The position numbers and the translations under genes are program-made. Of a DNA stretch of 64,000 nucleotides, positions 28,517-37,416 are shown in pieces. Position 1 is the stretch's first letter. The number at the start of each line of letters is the position of its first letter. Where the stretch lies: positions 28,405-92,404 of the forward strand of contig NZ_JAFREP010000009.1 of NCBI RefSeq assembly GCF_017377855.1, in the 5' to 3' direction. The stretch comes from Acanthopleuribacter pedis. Its GTDB lineage: Bacteria > Acidobacteriota > Holophagae > Acanthopleuribacterales > Acanthopleuribacteraceae. The notes under the pieces are model-generated. The model worked only from the letters and a program-made list of their open reading frames with translations, had not been told where the DNA came from and searched no databases.

Positions 28517-28536
28517 GTTCCGACTGGAAATCGGGT

Positions 28537-28600
28537 TAACCCGCGATTCTCACAAGGCTTTCAGCTTCTCGCGGCGAATCCTTGTGAAAACCGCGGGTTA
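28537..28600. repeat. Palindromic repeat element, copy 2 (short form)
   Basis: A 64-base imperfect palindrome. TAACCCGCGATTCTCACAAGG (read in two parts: TAACCCGCG at 28537-28545, then TTCTCACAAGG) pairs with CCTTGTGAAAACCGCGGGTTA at 28580-28600. The terminal TTA is the stop codon of the leftward gene at 28598. It is related in sequence and order to 14226-14290. Confidence 0.65.
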
Positions 28601-29809
28601 GTCAATCGGTTCCTCTGCAGCGTCCAGTTTCTCGGTTTCGATCAGGGTTCCGTCGCCATCGTAGCTGAACCGTTCCACCGCCGCTTTTTTCCAGGTATTT
28701 AGGGTCAAGTTCCCCGCGGCGTCGTAATAACGGGTTTCCCGCCGCAACCCACGCTTATCGCGGGTATACAGCTCTCGCGCCACCCCGTCGCCGTTCTCGG
28801 CAACCTTGCCGGTCGCATCCAAATAGGTGCGGCCCATCAGCCACAAGCCCGAGGGATCCCAATCAAACCGCATGGTTGCATAACCAAAACGGCCGACCTT
28901 TGCCTTTTTGTCGGCGCCCCGCAAGGTACGCGTCAGTTGGTTGCCGTTGGCGTCATAAGTCATATCCCAACGTTCCGCGCCGGAATAATGTTCTTTGGCG
29001 GCGCCGTTTTTGCCAAAAAACACAATCTCTTTGCGATTTTTCGAAAGTTCGTACCACTCCCCCGCGGTGCCCGTCGGCCCCAATGCCGGCTTACCCGCCG
29101 CATCGTACACTTCCCAACGCATGAACAACCCTTGCGAACCATAGAAGTAGCGGTACTGGGCGGCCCCGGAAGGCGCGTTCAAGAGTTGGTTGTTTTCATC
29201 CAAGTTTTGCATCAGGCTCAAATGCCCGTCGGGACCAAAAGTCATTCGAATCCGCTTAAATTCAAAGCCGGGGCGATGGCTTTTGAGGGTTCCTGCTTGG
29301 TCGACGCGGGTCTCAATCACACTGCCGTCGAGCCCATGCTCCCAATGATAAGCGTAATTTCCCCAACTGTTTTCAATCCGCTTCCCAGCCTTGTCGAAGA
29401 ACATCAGCTCAAGCGGACGACCGTGATCATCAACCTGATAGACCTTCTCCCAAACCTTACCCCAACCCGTGGTGCGTTTCCCTTCGCGGTTGTAGAAGCG
29501 ATGAATCTGTCGGTTCTCCTTATAATGAACGGTGGTGCGAACCGCGTGAACGTAGAGGGCCAAAAGCGCGCCTTCCGAATCTTTAAAATGCTCGCCGAGT
29601 TTGGTTTGGATCTCGATCAAACGCCCCTGGCCGTCATAAGTTGCCGCCACATGGACCCGCTTGGCCGCCTCCTCCGGCGTCAAGGGCAGGGCGCCCATAA
29701 AGGGTTGCAGCGGTGATTCCCAAAACGGCAAAGCGCCGTAATACCGCGTCGTTTGCGCCTCACCCACGCCCGTCATCAAACACAAAAACACAACACACCA
29801 CAATCGCAT
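28598..29809 (-). CDS. Secreted RHS/YD-like repeat protein of unknown function
   Basis: A 403-residue protein with a signal peptide (MRLWCVVFLCLMTGVGEA-Q). The mature part consists of degenerate ~20-25-residue repeats centred on Y/W-D-x-x-G-x-x, such as VAATYDGQGRLIEIQT, YQVDDHGRPLELMFFDKAGKRIE, MTYDANGNQLTRTLRG and ETRYYDAAGNLTLNTW. This resembles the YD repeats of RHS proteins and related beta-strand wrap domains but is short and lacks an RHS core motif. It may form an extended beta structure in the periplasm or at the surface. AAGGAG lies 6-7 bases before the chosen ATG. The stop codon lies in a palindromic repeat. Confidence 0.65.
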   Translation of the reverse strand: MRLWCVVFLCLMTGVGEAQTTRYYGALPFWESPLQPFMGALPLTPEEAAKRVHVAATYDGQGRLIEIQTKLGEHFKDSEGALLALYVHAVRTTVHYKENRQIHRFYNREGKRTTGWGKVWEKVYQVDDHGRPLELMFFDKAGKRIENSWGNYAYHWEHGLDGSVIETRVDQAGTLKSHRPGFEFKRIRMTFGPDGHLSLMQNLDENNQLLNAPSGAAQYRYFYGSQGLFMRWEVYDAAGKPALGPTGTAGEWYELSKNRKEIVFFGKNGAAKEHYSGAERWDMTYDANGNQLTRTLRGADKKAKVGRFGYATMRFDWDPSGLWLMGRTYLDATGKVAENGDGVARELYTRDKRGLRRETRYYDAAGNLTLNTWKKAAVERFSYDGDGTLIETEKLDAAEEPID

Positions 29810-29943
29810 GGTCACTCCTTCAATGGATGTCGAAGGGGATTTACGGGGAGGCCGCGCGCAAGGATGCCGGCTTTGCGATAAGCGGTCGCTTTTTTGCGAT
29901 TTTTGGTAAGCGCATCTCGCGCGGCCTCGCATAGAATAACCCC

Positions 29944-30984
29944 ATGCGCTTCTCTTTTTTATCCGTGCAAATCGCGGTCTGGGTCGGCTTCGCCCTGCTG
30001 ACCCGTTTCACCTGGCTGAATACCCGTCCCCCTTCCTGGACCTGGATTTTCTGCTATATGGGCTTGGGTTTGGCCGCCGCCTATGCCTTCCGACCGCTCA
30101 TCCTCTTCTTGACCCGCCGACCTATCCCCGTCCAGATGGGCGGCATGCTCCTCGGCGCGCTGACGCTTGGTTTGCTGTGGCGCCTCCTGTTTAACAGCCT
30201 GGAATATCACGTTTTGGAATCGGCCAACAACGCCTTCAAATTTTGGGGTTACTTCCACAACGGCAAATCTTCCGTGGTGCAACTGCTCGCCTGGGGCTTC
30301 GGCTACCAGGGTTTTCTCCTCTACCACGGCCGCCTCGAATCCCAAAAAAACGCCGCCGAGGCACAGGCCTTGGCCCAGGAGGCCAAGTTACGCCTGCTCC
30401 AGTACCAAATCCAACCGCACTTCCTGTTCAACACCCTTTCCAGTCTCGACACCTTGCTCGCCACCCAACGCACCGAACAAGCACGCGCCTTGCTCGGCGA
30501 ACTGGTCCGCTTTTTTCGGTTCGCCGTGGATCAAGCCGTTCGCGACGTCAAAAACGTGCCGCTTGCACAAGAGCTGGCCTGGATTCAGGCCTACCTCGCC
30601 GTTGAGAAACGGCGCTTCGGTGATCGCCTGCGCCTGGATTGGCAGGTAACAGGCACCGCTTCCACGCCCGTGCCCGCCGGAATACTCATGCCCCTGATTG
30701 AAAACGCGCTAAAACACGGCATCCATCCCGCCGTCAACGGTGGTGACCTGGTCGTCAAGGCGGAAGAGCAGGACGACGCCTGGGTTGTTACCATCACCAA
30801 CAGCCTCGCGCCCGCGGGGACAACCAAAACCTACGCGGAAAAAACCGGGTTGGGCCTCAAAAATACCGCCGAACGGATGGCCCACGCTTATCCCGCCCAA
30901 CACCTTTTCGTTTTTCGCAAAGATGCCGATACCTTTGAGGCACAATGCCATTTCCCCAAGGAACCGGAGGGCTCAGGCGTTTGA
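29944..30984 (+). CDS. LytS-type sensor histidine kinase
   Basis: A 346-residue membrane kinase of the LytS/YehU (His_kinase, Pfam PF06580) group. About four hydrophobic helices occupy residues 1-125. A short helical linker leads to the phosphoacceptor motif QIQPHFLFNTLSSL with H159, and then the ATPase domain with N254 in PLIENALKHGI and the GLGLKNTAERM G-box. It would autophosphorylate and pass phosphate to the response regulator encoded directly downstream, whose TTG start overlaps its stop. No extracellular sensor domain is visible, so the input is probably in the membrane. The ribosome site is weak. Confidence 0.9.
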   Translation: MRFSFLSVQIAVWVGFALLTRFTWLNTRPPSWTWIFCYMGLGLAAAYAFRPLILFLTRRPIPVQMGGMLLGALTLGLLWRLLFNSLEYHVLESANNAFKFWGYFHNGKSSVVQLLAWGFGYQGFLLYHGRLESQKNAAEAQALAQEAKLRLLQYQIQPHFLFNTLSSLDTLLATQRTEQARALLGELVRFFRFAVDQAVRDVKNVPLAQELAWIQAYLAVEKRRFGDRLRLDWQVTGTASTPVPAGILMPLIENALKHGIHPAVNGGDLVVKAEEQDDAWVVTITNSLAPAGTTKTYAEKTGLGLKNTAERMAHAYPAQHLFVFRKDADTFEAQCHFPKEPEGSGV

Positions 30985-31718
30985 AGGTATTAATTGTCGA
31001 TGATGAAGCGCTCGCGCGAGAAGCCGTCCGCCTACGCCTGGCAACTTATGCGGACGTCACCATCGTGGGCGAGGCCGACAACGGCTCGGACGCCTTGGTG
31101 CTCATCGATCACCTGCAGCCGGACACCGTCTTTCTCGACATCGAAATGCCAGGCGGGAACGGCCTGGATTTGGCAAAAGCCGTGGCGGATCGCGCGCATC
31201 TCAAGGTGGTGTTTATCACGGCCTATGCGAACTACGCGCACCAAGCCTTTCGCGTCGATGCCGTGGATTACCTGCTCAAGCCGATTCGGGACGATCAATT
31301 TGCCGACATGATGGCCAAGTGCCGCCGCCGACCGGTCAAAACAGCACCGCCGCGCCCCAGCGAACCCGAACGCTATTTGGCAAGGCTGGCGCTTAAGGAG
31401 GGAGAGGAAACCCACATGGTTCCGGTAACACGGATTGAGTCGATTGTGTCGGCGGGCGATTACCTCTGCATCCGCGTGTTTGATGATCGCGGAACCAAGG
31501 TGTTTATTCACCGCGCCACCCTAAAGAAACTGGAAACCTTGCTGGACCCCAACCTGTTTCAACGTTGCCACCGATCCCACCTGGTCAACATCCAGCGGAT
31601 CGGCGCCTTCACACGGGAGCCCGACACCCTGGTCGCCCTAAGCGGCGAAGCCCATCCGGTCAGCCGTCGTTTTCTAGCGCGGGTCAAATCACGTTTTCCC
31701 CGTTTGGGACAGCCGTGA
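30981..31718 (+). CDS. LytTR-family response regulator
   Basis: A 245-residue response regulator: receiver domain (about residues 1-118) with phosphoacceptor D53 in FLDIEMPGGNG, conserved T/S in VFITAYANY and K in YLLKPI, followed by a LytTR DNA-binding domain (about 140-245; FIHRATLKKLETLLD, RCHRSHLVNIQRI). I place the start at TTG 30981, which overlaps the kinase stop (TTGA), has GGAGG 10 bases upstream and gives the usual length. An in-frame ATG at 30945 inside the kinase gene is the alternative. LytTR regulators often control wall-related or secreted proteins, and the peptidoglycan operon is close by, but no binding site could be identified. Confidence 0.9.
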   Translation: MKVLIVDDEALAREAVRLRLATYADVTIVGEADNGSDALVLIDHLQPDTVFLDIEMPGGNGLDLAKAVADRAHLKVVFITAYANYAHQAFRVDAVDYLLKPIRDDQFADMMAKCRRRPVKTAPPRPSEPERYLARLALKEGEETHMVPVTRIESIVSAGDYLCIRVFDDRGTKVFIHRATLKKLETLLDPNLFQRCHRSHLVNIQRIGAFTREPDTLVALSGEAHPVSRRFLARVKSRFPRLGQP

Positions 31719-31772
31719 CCCGTCCGAACAGCGGTTTTGTTCGCTCCGCTGCCAAGGACAGCGCAAGGAACA

Positions 31773-32420
31773 TCACTGAGTCACCTCCACCCATTCTGCC
31801 TGGGAATGGGCAAGTATTCCTCTTTTCCAAGCGGCTAGATCGTCGTTTTTTTGGGTAGCACCCGATACGTCAACCGAAAAGTCTCGAGCGACTTTGGCGG
31901 TAATTTTGCGACCCACCGGCGTTAACTCGGCCAGGGATTCCGCGATGATCGTCGCACTCACCATCCGCGACAAAGCTTGGCTAAAATTCATCACCTCAAT
32001 CGCTTGGGCATCGGTGACGGTGCCGGTTTTCTTGACTTCCAGAAGGATTTCTTTTACGAGGCTATCGCTGGTGAAATAAGCGCCTAACTTCTCCTGGTTG
32101 CGTTCGTTGAAATCACGCATGCTTTCCTGAAGAACCAAGAAATCGCTTTGTTGGAGACCTGCTTCAAACAGAGCCTTGCGCACAACCGGGGAGCCGTTTT
32201 CGATTTGCCCAAACAGGATCATGTACCGAACCAAGTCCGACTGGTGATCAACAGGAATGGAAACGAATTCTCGTTTGGACGTTTGACGCAAAGCTTCAAT
32301 CCGCTGCTCCTGTAAATTGGCATTTTCGACCAATTCTGCTCGAATCGTCTCCACCAAAGAAGGCTCCGGCGGTGATTGAACCAGAACCATTAAAATAAGA
32401 AGAACCATATAACGCTCCAT
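31773..32420 (-). CDS. Secreted helical protein of unknown function
   Basis: A 215-residue protein starting with a short hydrophobic leader (MERYMVLLILMVLVQS). The remainder is mostly helical, with many Glu, Gln and Leu residues (VETIRAELVENANLQEQRIEALRQT, then NFSQALSRMVSATIIAESLAELTPVGRKITAKVA). I do not recognise the family. The start is uncertain: MVLL four residues later is an alternative, and no strong ribosome site is present. It is convergent with the LytTR regulator gene. Confidence 0.5.
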   Translation of the reverse strand: MERYMVLLILMVLVQSPPEPSLVETIRAELVENANLQEQRIEALRQTSKREFVSIPVDHQSDLVRYMILFGQIENGSPVVRKALFEAGLQQSDFLVLQESMRDFNERNQEKLGAYFTSDSLVKEILLEVKKTGTVTDAQAIEVMNFSQALSRMVSATIIAESLAELTPVGRKITAKVARDFSVDVSGATQKNDDLAAWKRGILAHSQAEWVEVTQ

Positions 32421-33046
32421 ATTTCTTTTTAGGGCTGCTCGGGAGCCTTGCTTTTGAGTTAAAGGTGAAAACCAAGCTACCCAGAGAAAAGGACACCCAT
32501 AAATTAATAGCGTATTCCAGCACAAAATTTATCAGCCACTCTAGAAGAAAAAGCGAATCAGAGCAAAAAAGCGCACTCCCCTCTCGAAAAAAAACTCGGC
32601 AAATAAAATCCCTTTCACAGGCTCGAACGGTTTTGGAGCTGGATCAGTGACAGGTTCAGCCAGTTCTGCATTCGGAACACCTGTTCGGAAACACCCAGGA
32701 ACCGCTTACACCAAAATTCCAGCTTACCGGCGGCACAAGGATCACTGATCACGAAACAACGTGACTTTTGCCACGCAATAGCATGACCCTTGAATCGAAC
32801 AACCGACACGCTGAGAAAAAAGGATCGCCGCCTTGCCTTGCCCGCGTTGTTCTTTAATCCCGGCCAAACACTTTGCGGCCCATCACTTTTCAGGTCAGCC
32901 CTCATGGCGGATCCAGCCGGCACAACACCCCCATCGCCACGACGCCCCCGGCTTTTTACGCGGTTCGAACGATTAACTACCAATCCTGGCCCGAACCTTG
33001 CAAATTTCGTGAGGCGATATGATAGACACAATGGAGGTACCGTTCA
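32421..33046. other. Intergenic region upstream of vgrG island
   Basis: About 625 bases without a gene I can support; open frames here are short and overlap on both strands. The right end has GGAGGT (33033-33038), which serves the TTG start of the VgrG gene. This gap marks the left edge of the type VI secretion cargo island. Confidence 0.35.
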
Positions 33047-35095
33047 TTGAGCGCGATCAAAAACAACGTCGCCGATCTGCTGTGGAAAAGTCCGGGTTCT
33101 AAAATCCAGATTCTCTCGCTGCAAGGTCACGAGGCACTCTCCCAACTGTATGTTTTCAAAGCACTTATTAAAACCCGTGACGCGGGTCTGAGTTTTGCCC
33201 AAATGCTCGACAAAGAAGTCAGCATCGTCATGATGGCGGGACCCGAACTCACCTCGGAACGTCACTTCTCCGGGATCATCACCAAATTTTCCCAAGCACG
33301 CACCCACCACGGCGACGTCGATGCCTCAAATGATAAGTGGTACACCTACCACGTCGAATTTCGCCCTAAATTCTGGCTGACCACCAAACAGTCCGCCTCC
33401 AAGGTGTTTCAGGAAAAAACCTCCAAGGACATCATTACCGAGGTCCTCGGGGACTCCGGTGTGGCCCACGAATGGAAACTGCAGAGCGACCCACCCGAAC
33501 GCATCTACACCCTGCAATACGAAGAATCCGATTTCAACTTCATCAGCCGCCTGCTCGAACACGACGGCATCAATTATTTCTTCGACCACAAGGCCAAAAA
33601 AGTCGTGTTCACCGATTACCCCGCCGGCTTCCCCGACTGCACCCCCACCAGCAACGCCAAGTACGACGAAGAAGTCGGCATGGTCTACGCCATGGGCGAG
33701 GACGAGGTGGTCAGCGATTTCACCTACGAAGAAACCATCGGTACCGGCAAAGTTGTGCTCAACGACTACTTCTATGAAGCCGCGCAAAGTGACCAAAAAG
33801 TCACCGAGGTCGAGGGCGCCGTCCCCAACTTCAGCAAACTCGAACAGTACGAACACACACAAAACTACGACAACGTCGCGCTCGGCACCGTTTACGCCCG
33901 CATCCGCAAAGAGGAAAACATCACCACCTCCAAAGCGGCCCACGGTCGCGCCACCTGCCGCTCTTTCTGTCCCGGCCACATTTTCACCCTGGAAAAACAC
34001 TTCCGCGGCGAATGCAACCGTCGCTGGATCCTGACCGAAACCCGTTACAACCTGGAGCAGGGCCACTTCTCGGTACACTTTAGCGCCATCGCCGCCGACG
34101 TCAAGGTTCGCCCGGAACGCGTCACGCCCAAACCCCGCATCTACGGCGTGCAAACCGCCGAGGTCACCGGTCCCCCGGGCGCCAAGGTGTACCTCGACGA
34201 CCTGGGCCGCTGTAAGTTGCAGTTCCACTGGGACCGCGAAGGGTCCAAAAACGACCGCTCCTCCATGTGGGTTCGGGTTTCCAACAACTATGCCGGCAAA
34301 GATTACGGCATCCAGTGGATCCCGCGTATCGGCCACGAGGTACTCGTCAGCTTTGTCAACGGCGATCCCGACCTGCCCGTGGTCACCGGTCGCGTTTACA
34401 ACAACTACAACACCCCACCGCTGGGCCCCGCGCAAAAATGGCAAAACATTATTAAAACCATTAAAGACAACCACATTATGTTCGACGATCAGGACGGTAA
34501 AGAGCTGGTCGACATTCGCGCCGAAAAAGACATGAACACCCACGTACTCAACGACAACACGCGCACCGTCGACCACGACGAAACCATCGTCATCGGCAAC
34601 AACCGCAGCATTGAAGTCGGCAAGCAGCACGATGAAGAAATCGGCACCTCCATGAACATCCATATCGGAAAGAACTTGGCCGAAACCGTTGGCGGCCAAT
34701 ACACAGAGAACGTCGCCAAGGATTACAAAATCGCCGTCGACAAGAACATGCAGCGCCGGGTCAAAGGCGAAGACTTGATCAAAATCGACAAGGAAGCTTC
34801 GCTGAGTGTCGGCAAAAAGTACACCGTTGGGGTCGGTAAGGATTATTTCCTCGACGTTGCCGCCAACGGCAAGATGGATTTTGGCAAAAAGCTCAATGTC
34901 TACTCCAAGAAAGACATGAACTTCACCTGCGACAAAAAAGCCGTTTTGAAAATCAAAGACCAGCTCACCATCAAGGTGGGTTCCGTGACCGCCGTCCTCA
35001 AGAAAAACGGCGACATCACCGTGAAAGGCAAAAAGATGAACTTCAAGGCCTCATCCAAAATCAAGATGAAAGGCTCGAAGATCAACCAGAACTAA
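33047..35095 (+). CDS. vgrG: Type VI secretion tip protein VgrG (TssI)
   Basis: A 682-residue VgrG spike protein, which trimerises at the tip of the type VI secretion tube. The N-terminal gp27-like domain (about 1-350) begins with FKALIKTRDAGLSFAQML-like sequence and contains the family block QYEESDFNFISRLLEHDGI. The gp5 OB-fold (about 370-450) has DLGRCKLQFHWD, MWVRVSNNYAG and IPRIGHEVLVSFVNGDPDLP. The C-terminus (about 480-682) is a repetitive beta-helix of short VGK/IDK repeats with no extra effector domain. The TTG start has GGAGGT 8 bases upstream. No sheath, baseplate or membrane-complex genes are in the window, so this is an orphan cargo locus that must use a type VI apparatus encoded elsewhere. 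Confidence 0.95.
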   Translation: MSAIKNNVADLLWKSPGSKIQILSLQGHEALSQLYVFKALIKTRDAGLSFAQMLDKEVSIVMMAGPELTSERHFSGIITKFSQARTHHGDVDASNDKWYTYHVEFRPKFWLTTKQSASKVFQEKTSKDIITEVLGDSGVAHEWKLQSDPPERIYTLQYEESDFNFISRLLEHDGINYFFDHKAKKVVFTDYPAGFPDCTPTSNAKYDEEVGMVYAMGEDEVVSDFTYEETIGTGKVVLNDYFYEAAQSDQKVTEVEGAVPNFSKLEQYEHTQNYDNVALGTVYARIRKEENITTSKAAHGRATCRSFCPGHIFTLEKHFRGECNRRWILTETRYNLEQGHFSVHFSAIAADVKVRPERVTPKPRIYGVQTAEVTGPPGAKVYLDDLGRCKLQFHWDREGSKNDRSSMWVRVSNNYAGKDYGIQWIPRIGHEVLVSFVNGDPDLPVVTGRVYNNYNTPPLGPAQKWQNIIKTIKDNHIMFDDQDGKELVDIRAEKDMNTHVLNDNTRTVDHDETIVIGNNRSIEVGKQHDEEIGTSMNIHIGKNLAETVGGQYTENVAKDYKIAVDKNMQRRVKGEDLIKIDKEASLSVGKKYTVGVGKDYFLDVAANGKMDFGKKLNVYSKKDMNFTCDKKAVLKIKDQLTIKVGSVTAVLKKNGDITVKGKKMNFKASSKIKMKGSKINQN

Positions 35096-35101
35096 CCGGG
35101 C

Positions 35102-35131
35102 GAAACGCCGTGGTTCCCATCGCGGCGTTTC
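35102..35131 (+). terminator. Hairpin after vgrG
   Basis: A 9-bp perfect stem GAAACGCCG/CGGCGTTTC (35102-35110 with 35123-35131) with a 12-base loop and only a broken T-rich tail. It is a weak or partial terminator, which could lower expression of the following genes relative to vgrG. Confidence 0.5.
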
Positions 35132-35132
35132 C

Positions 35133-35201
35133 TCGTCTTGGTCCGTCACGGCGATTCCGCGAGCGTGGTAATTCTCGTCGTGGTCCTTACACGGCGATTC
35201 C
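35133..35201 (+). repeat. Direct repeat of about 26 bases
   Basis: Two imperfect copies (35133-35158 and 35175-35201) share TCGTC-TGGTCC and ACGGCGATTCC. They lie between vgrG and the DUF2169 gene. Confidence 0.6.
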
Positions 35202-35287
35202 TCTTTTGCTGCACGGGGGCTTCGGTTTAGAATCGCAGGTTCCCCTTTCTCAAACTCAATGCCGTTCCTTTCGGAAAGGATAAGCCT

Positions 35288-36352
35288 TTGCTCCAAATCG
35301 TGAACCAAACCCCCTTGGCCACCGGCTTCTCGTTTTTCACCGACAAAACCGGTGCCGAACGGGTCACCCTGGTGGTCAAAGCCCAACTCAACCTACCCGC
35401 CGACGGCGAGGCCGTTTCGCTTCATCCCGATCCTTGCGAGGTCCTGGTCCAAGACCTGTACCACGGCGAACCCGGCCAAAGTTCGCTACACCTCGCCGGT
35501 GAACTCGTGATGGAAAAAACCGCCACCGACGTCGCCCTGGTCGGCAGCGCCGTCGCACCCGGCGGCATCGCCGTCCCGCAAATGCCCGTTTCTCTGACCA
35601 TCGGCGCGCAACAACACCGCCTCCTGGTCAGCGGGGATCGCACCTGGAAGCAAGACCTCTCCGGCGCCACCGAGCCCGTCCCTTTCGAAACCATGCCCAT
35701 CACCTACGAACGCGCCTTCGGCGGAACCCTTCCGCCCGTCAAAGAAGATCAGGCGCCCGCCTATTGCCCAGAAAATCCCGTTGGGACAGGTTTTGCCACC
35801 AAACGGGCCGAGGCGCGCGGCGCCGCGCTGCCCAACATCGAAACCATCGACCAACCGCTCACCCACTGGCAGCAAAAACCGCCCGTGGCCGGTTTTGGTT
35901 TTATCGACACCAGCTGGCAACCGCGCATGGCGCTGGTCGGTACCTACGACGAGACCTGGCAACGCAACAAGGCCCCCCTCCTACCCGATGATTTTAACCC
36001 CGATTACTTTAACGCCGCCCATCCCGACCTGATCCACCAACCCTTCCTGCAAGGCGGCGAACGCGTGATCCTCGACGGCTTCCACGCCGACGGCCCGCGC
36101 ACCTTCACCCTTCCCCAACTCCAACTTTCGGCAGCCTTTAACCTCGCCGGCAGCAAACATCCCACCGCTTTTGATCTTTGGCAAGTGGTCTTCCATCCCA
36201 ACCAAAACCGCTTCACCATGGCCTGGGGTGCCGGTTTCGCCTTCGGCAAAATGCCCTCTCGCCTGCGCGAGGTCGTCATCGTCGACCGCAATCAATTCTT
36301 CGCGGCCGCCCCATCACTCGGCTCGGCCCAATCATCCGAGGTACCTTCATGA
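35288..36352 (+). CDS. DUF2169 family type VI secretion accessory protein
   Basis: A 354-residue protein of the DUF2169 family, found beside VgrG and PAAR-like genes and thought to help load effectors onto the spike. Family features are the start IVNQTPLATGFSFFTDKTGAERVTLVVKA (seen here as NQTPLATGFSFF and TLVVKAQLNL), GDRTWK, and PITYERAFGG, plus NPVGTGF. The start is TTG 35288 with AAGGA 7 bases upstream. The stop overlaps the next gene start (ATGA). Role as adaptor is family knowledge; the direct partner here would be the candidate effector or PAAR-like protein downstream. Confidence 0.88.
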   Translation: MLQIVNQTPLATGFSFFTDKTGAERVTLVVKAQLNLPADGEAVSLHPDPCEVLVQDLYHGEPGQSSLHLAGELVMEKTATDVALVGSAVAPGGIAVPQMPVSLTIGAQQHRLLVSGDRTWKQDLSGATEPVPFETMPITYERAFGGTLPPVKEDQAPAYCPENPVGTGFATKRAEARGAALPNIETIDQPLTHWQQKPPVAGFGFIDTSWQPRMALVGTYDETWQRNKAPLLPDDFNPDYFNAAHPDLIHQPFLQGGERVILDGFHADGPRTFTLPQLQLSAAFNLAGSKHPTAFDLWQVVFHPNQNRFTMAWGAGFAFGKMPSRLREVVIVDRNQFFAAAPSLGSAQSSEVPS

Positions 36353-37398
36353 AAACGGTGATCACCGCGGTGAACAGCACCACCCCTGTCGGCACCGACG
36401 CCCTCGCCACCGCCCACTCCGTGCGCACCGGCATGGCCCGCATCGAAGAATCGAGCTTTTGGGACCGCGCCCGCCTGCCCGTCGATTGGAGCCGCATCGA
36501 ATACCTTTCCGATTACGAGGTCAACCTTGCGCGCCAGCAAGTCGTCGGGAACTTTTGCCTCGACACCCTCATCGAACAACTCAGCGAACAGGGGCGCCGT
36601 TTCGAGAACCTGTACCTGCTCGTCGGTTTGGCCCATCCCGACCGACCCGGTCCGGCCTACGCCGCCAAGGACCACGCGCTCCTCGATGAATGGTGCCGAA
36701 AGCTGGCGCCCCTCGCCAACGCCGTTTCTGCCGAACCGTTTCAGCAAGGCCACGCCGCCGTGGCCCACGCCGCCGACCGCGCCCGTCAGATCCTCGCCGA
36801 CCAACCCGAATCGGCCTGTCTGATCGGCGGTTACGACAGCTTGCTCGATCCGCAAACCCTGCAATTCTTTTCCAAAGCGGACCGCTTGTTATCCGAGGCC
36901 TACGGGCGCCAACACGGCTTCGCCCCCGGCGAAGGTTGCGCGTTTTTCCTCGTGGAAACCGAGGAACGAGCCCGCCGCGCGGAAACACCGATCCTTGCCG
37001 AACTCGCCGGCGCCGGCCACGGCTTTGAACCCGGCTCCATCGTCAGCGACCAGCCCAACACCGCCAAAGCCCTCACCGATTGCTGCCGCGCCGTGCTTGA
37101 GGCGGCCGATCCCGAACCCGTTATCGCCCAAGTTTACAGCGACCTCAACGGCGAGTATTTCCGCACCAAGGAATGGAACTACGTTTCCATCCGCCTCTTC
37201 GGCCAACGGGACGAACTGCCCGTCCACCATCCCGCCGAGTACTACGGCACCGTCGGCGCGGCCGGCGGCGCCGTGCTCGCCAACCTCGCCACCATTGGTT
37301 ACCAAAACGGCTGGATCCAGGGCGACAGTTTGATTTTCTGCAGCGACGATCACGGTGACCGCGGCGCCATCCTGTTGCGCCCGGCCCCAACCCCATAA
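36349..37398 (+). CDS. Beta-ketoacyl-synthase-like (thiolase-fold) protein of T6SS island
   Basis: A 349-residue thiolase-fold protein resembling the N-terminal half and part of the C-terminal half of ketoacyl-ACP synthases. Recognisable pieces are CLIGGYDSLLDPQTLQFF, then GFAPGEGCAFFLVE and, at the end, YYGTVGAAGGAVLANLATIGYQ, which matches the HxxG-type closing segment. The position where synthases carry the nucleophile Cys reads QQGHAAVAHA here, so the canonical catalytic Cys seems absent. Such proteins are common next to DUF2169 in type VI cargo loci, where they may act as chaperone or scaffold rather than in lipid synthesis (inference). Coupled by ATGA to the DUF2169 gene. Confidence 0.75.
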   Translation: MKTVITAVNSTTPVGTDALATAHSVRTGMARIEESSFWDRARLPVDWSRIEYLSDYEVNLARQQVVGNFCLDTLIEQLSEQGRRFENLYLLVGLAHPDRPGPAYAAKDHALLDEWCRKLAPLANAVSAEPFQQGHAAVAHAADRARQILADQPESACLIGGYDSLLDPQTLQFFSKADRLLSEAYGRQHGFAPGEGCAFFLVETEERARRAETPILAELAGAGHGFEPGSIVSDQPNTAKALTDCCRAVLEAADPEPVIAQVYSDLNGEYFRTKEWNYVSIRLFGQRDELPVHHPAEYYGTVGAAGGAVLANLATIGYQNGWIQGDSLIFCSDDHGDRGAILLRPAPTP

Positions 37399-37416
37399 CA
37401 CCCCAAGGAGGAACCC

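Noticed and set aside
33326..34699. 457-codon leftward frame inside vgrG
   Set aside because: Antisense shadow with biased Val/Gly/Phe composition; the VgrG frame is unambiguous.
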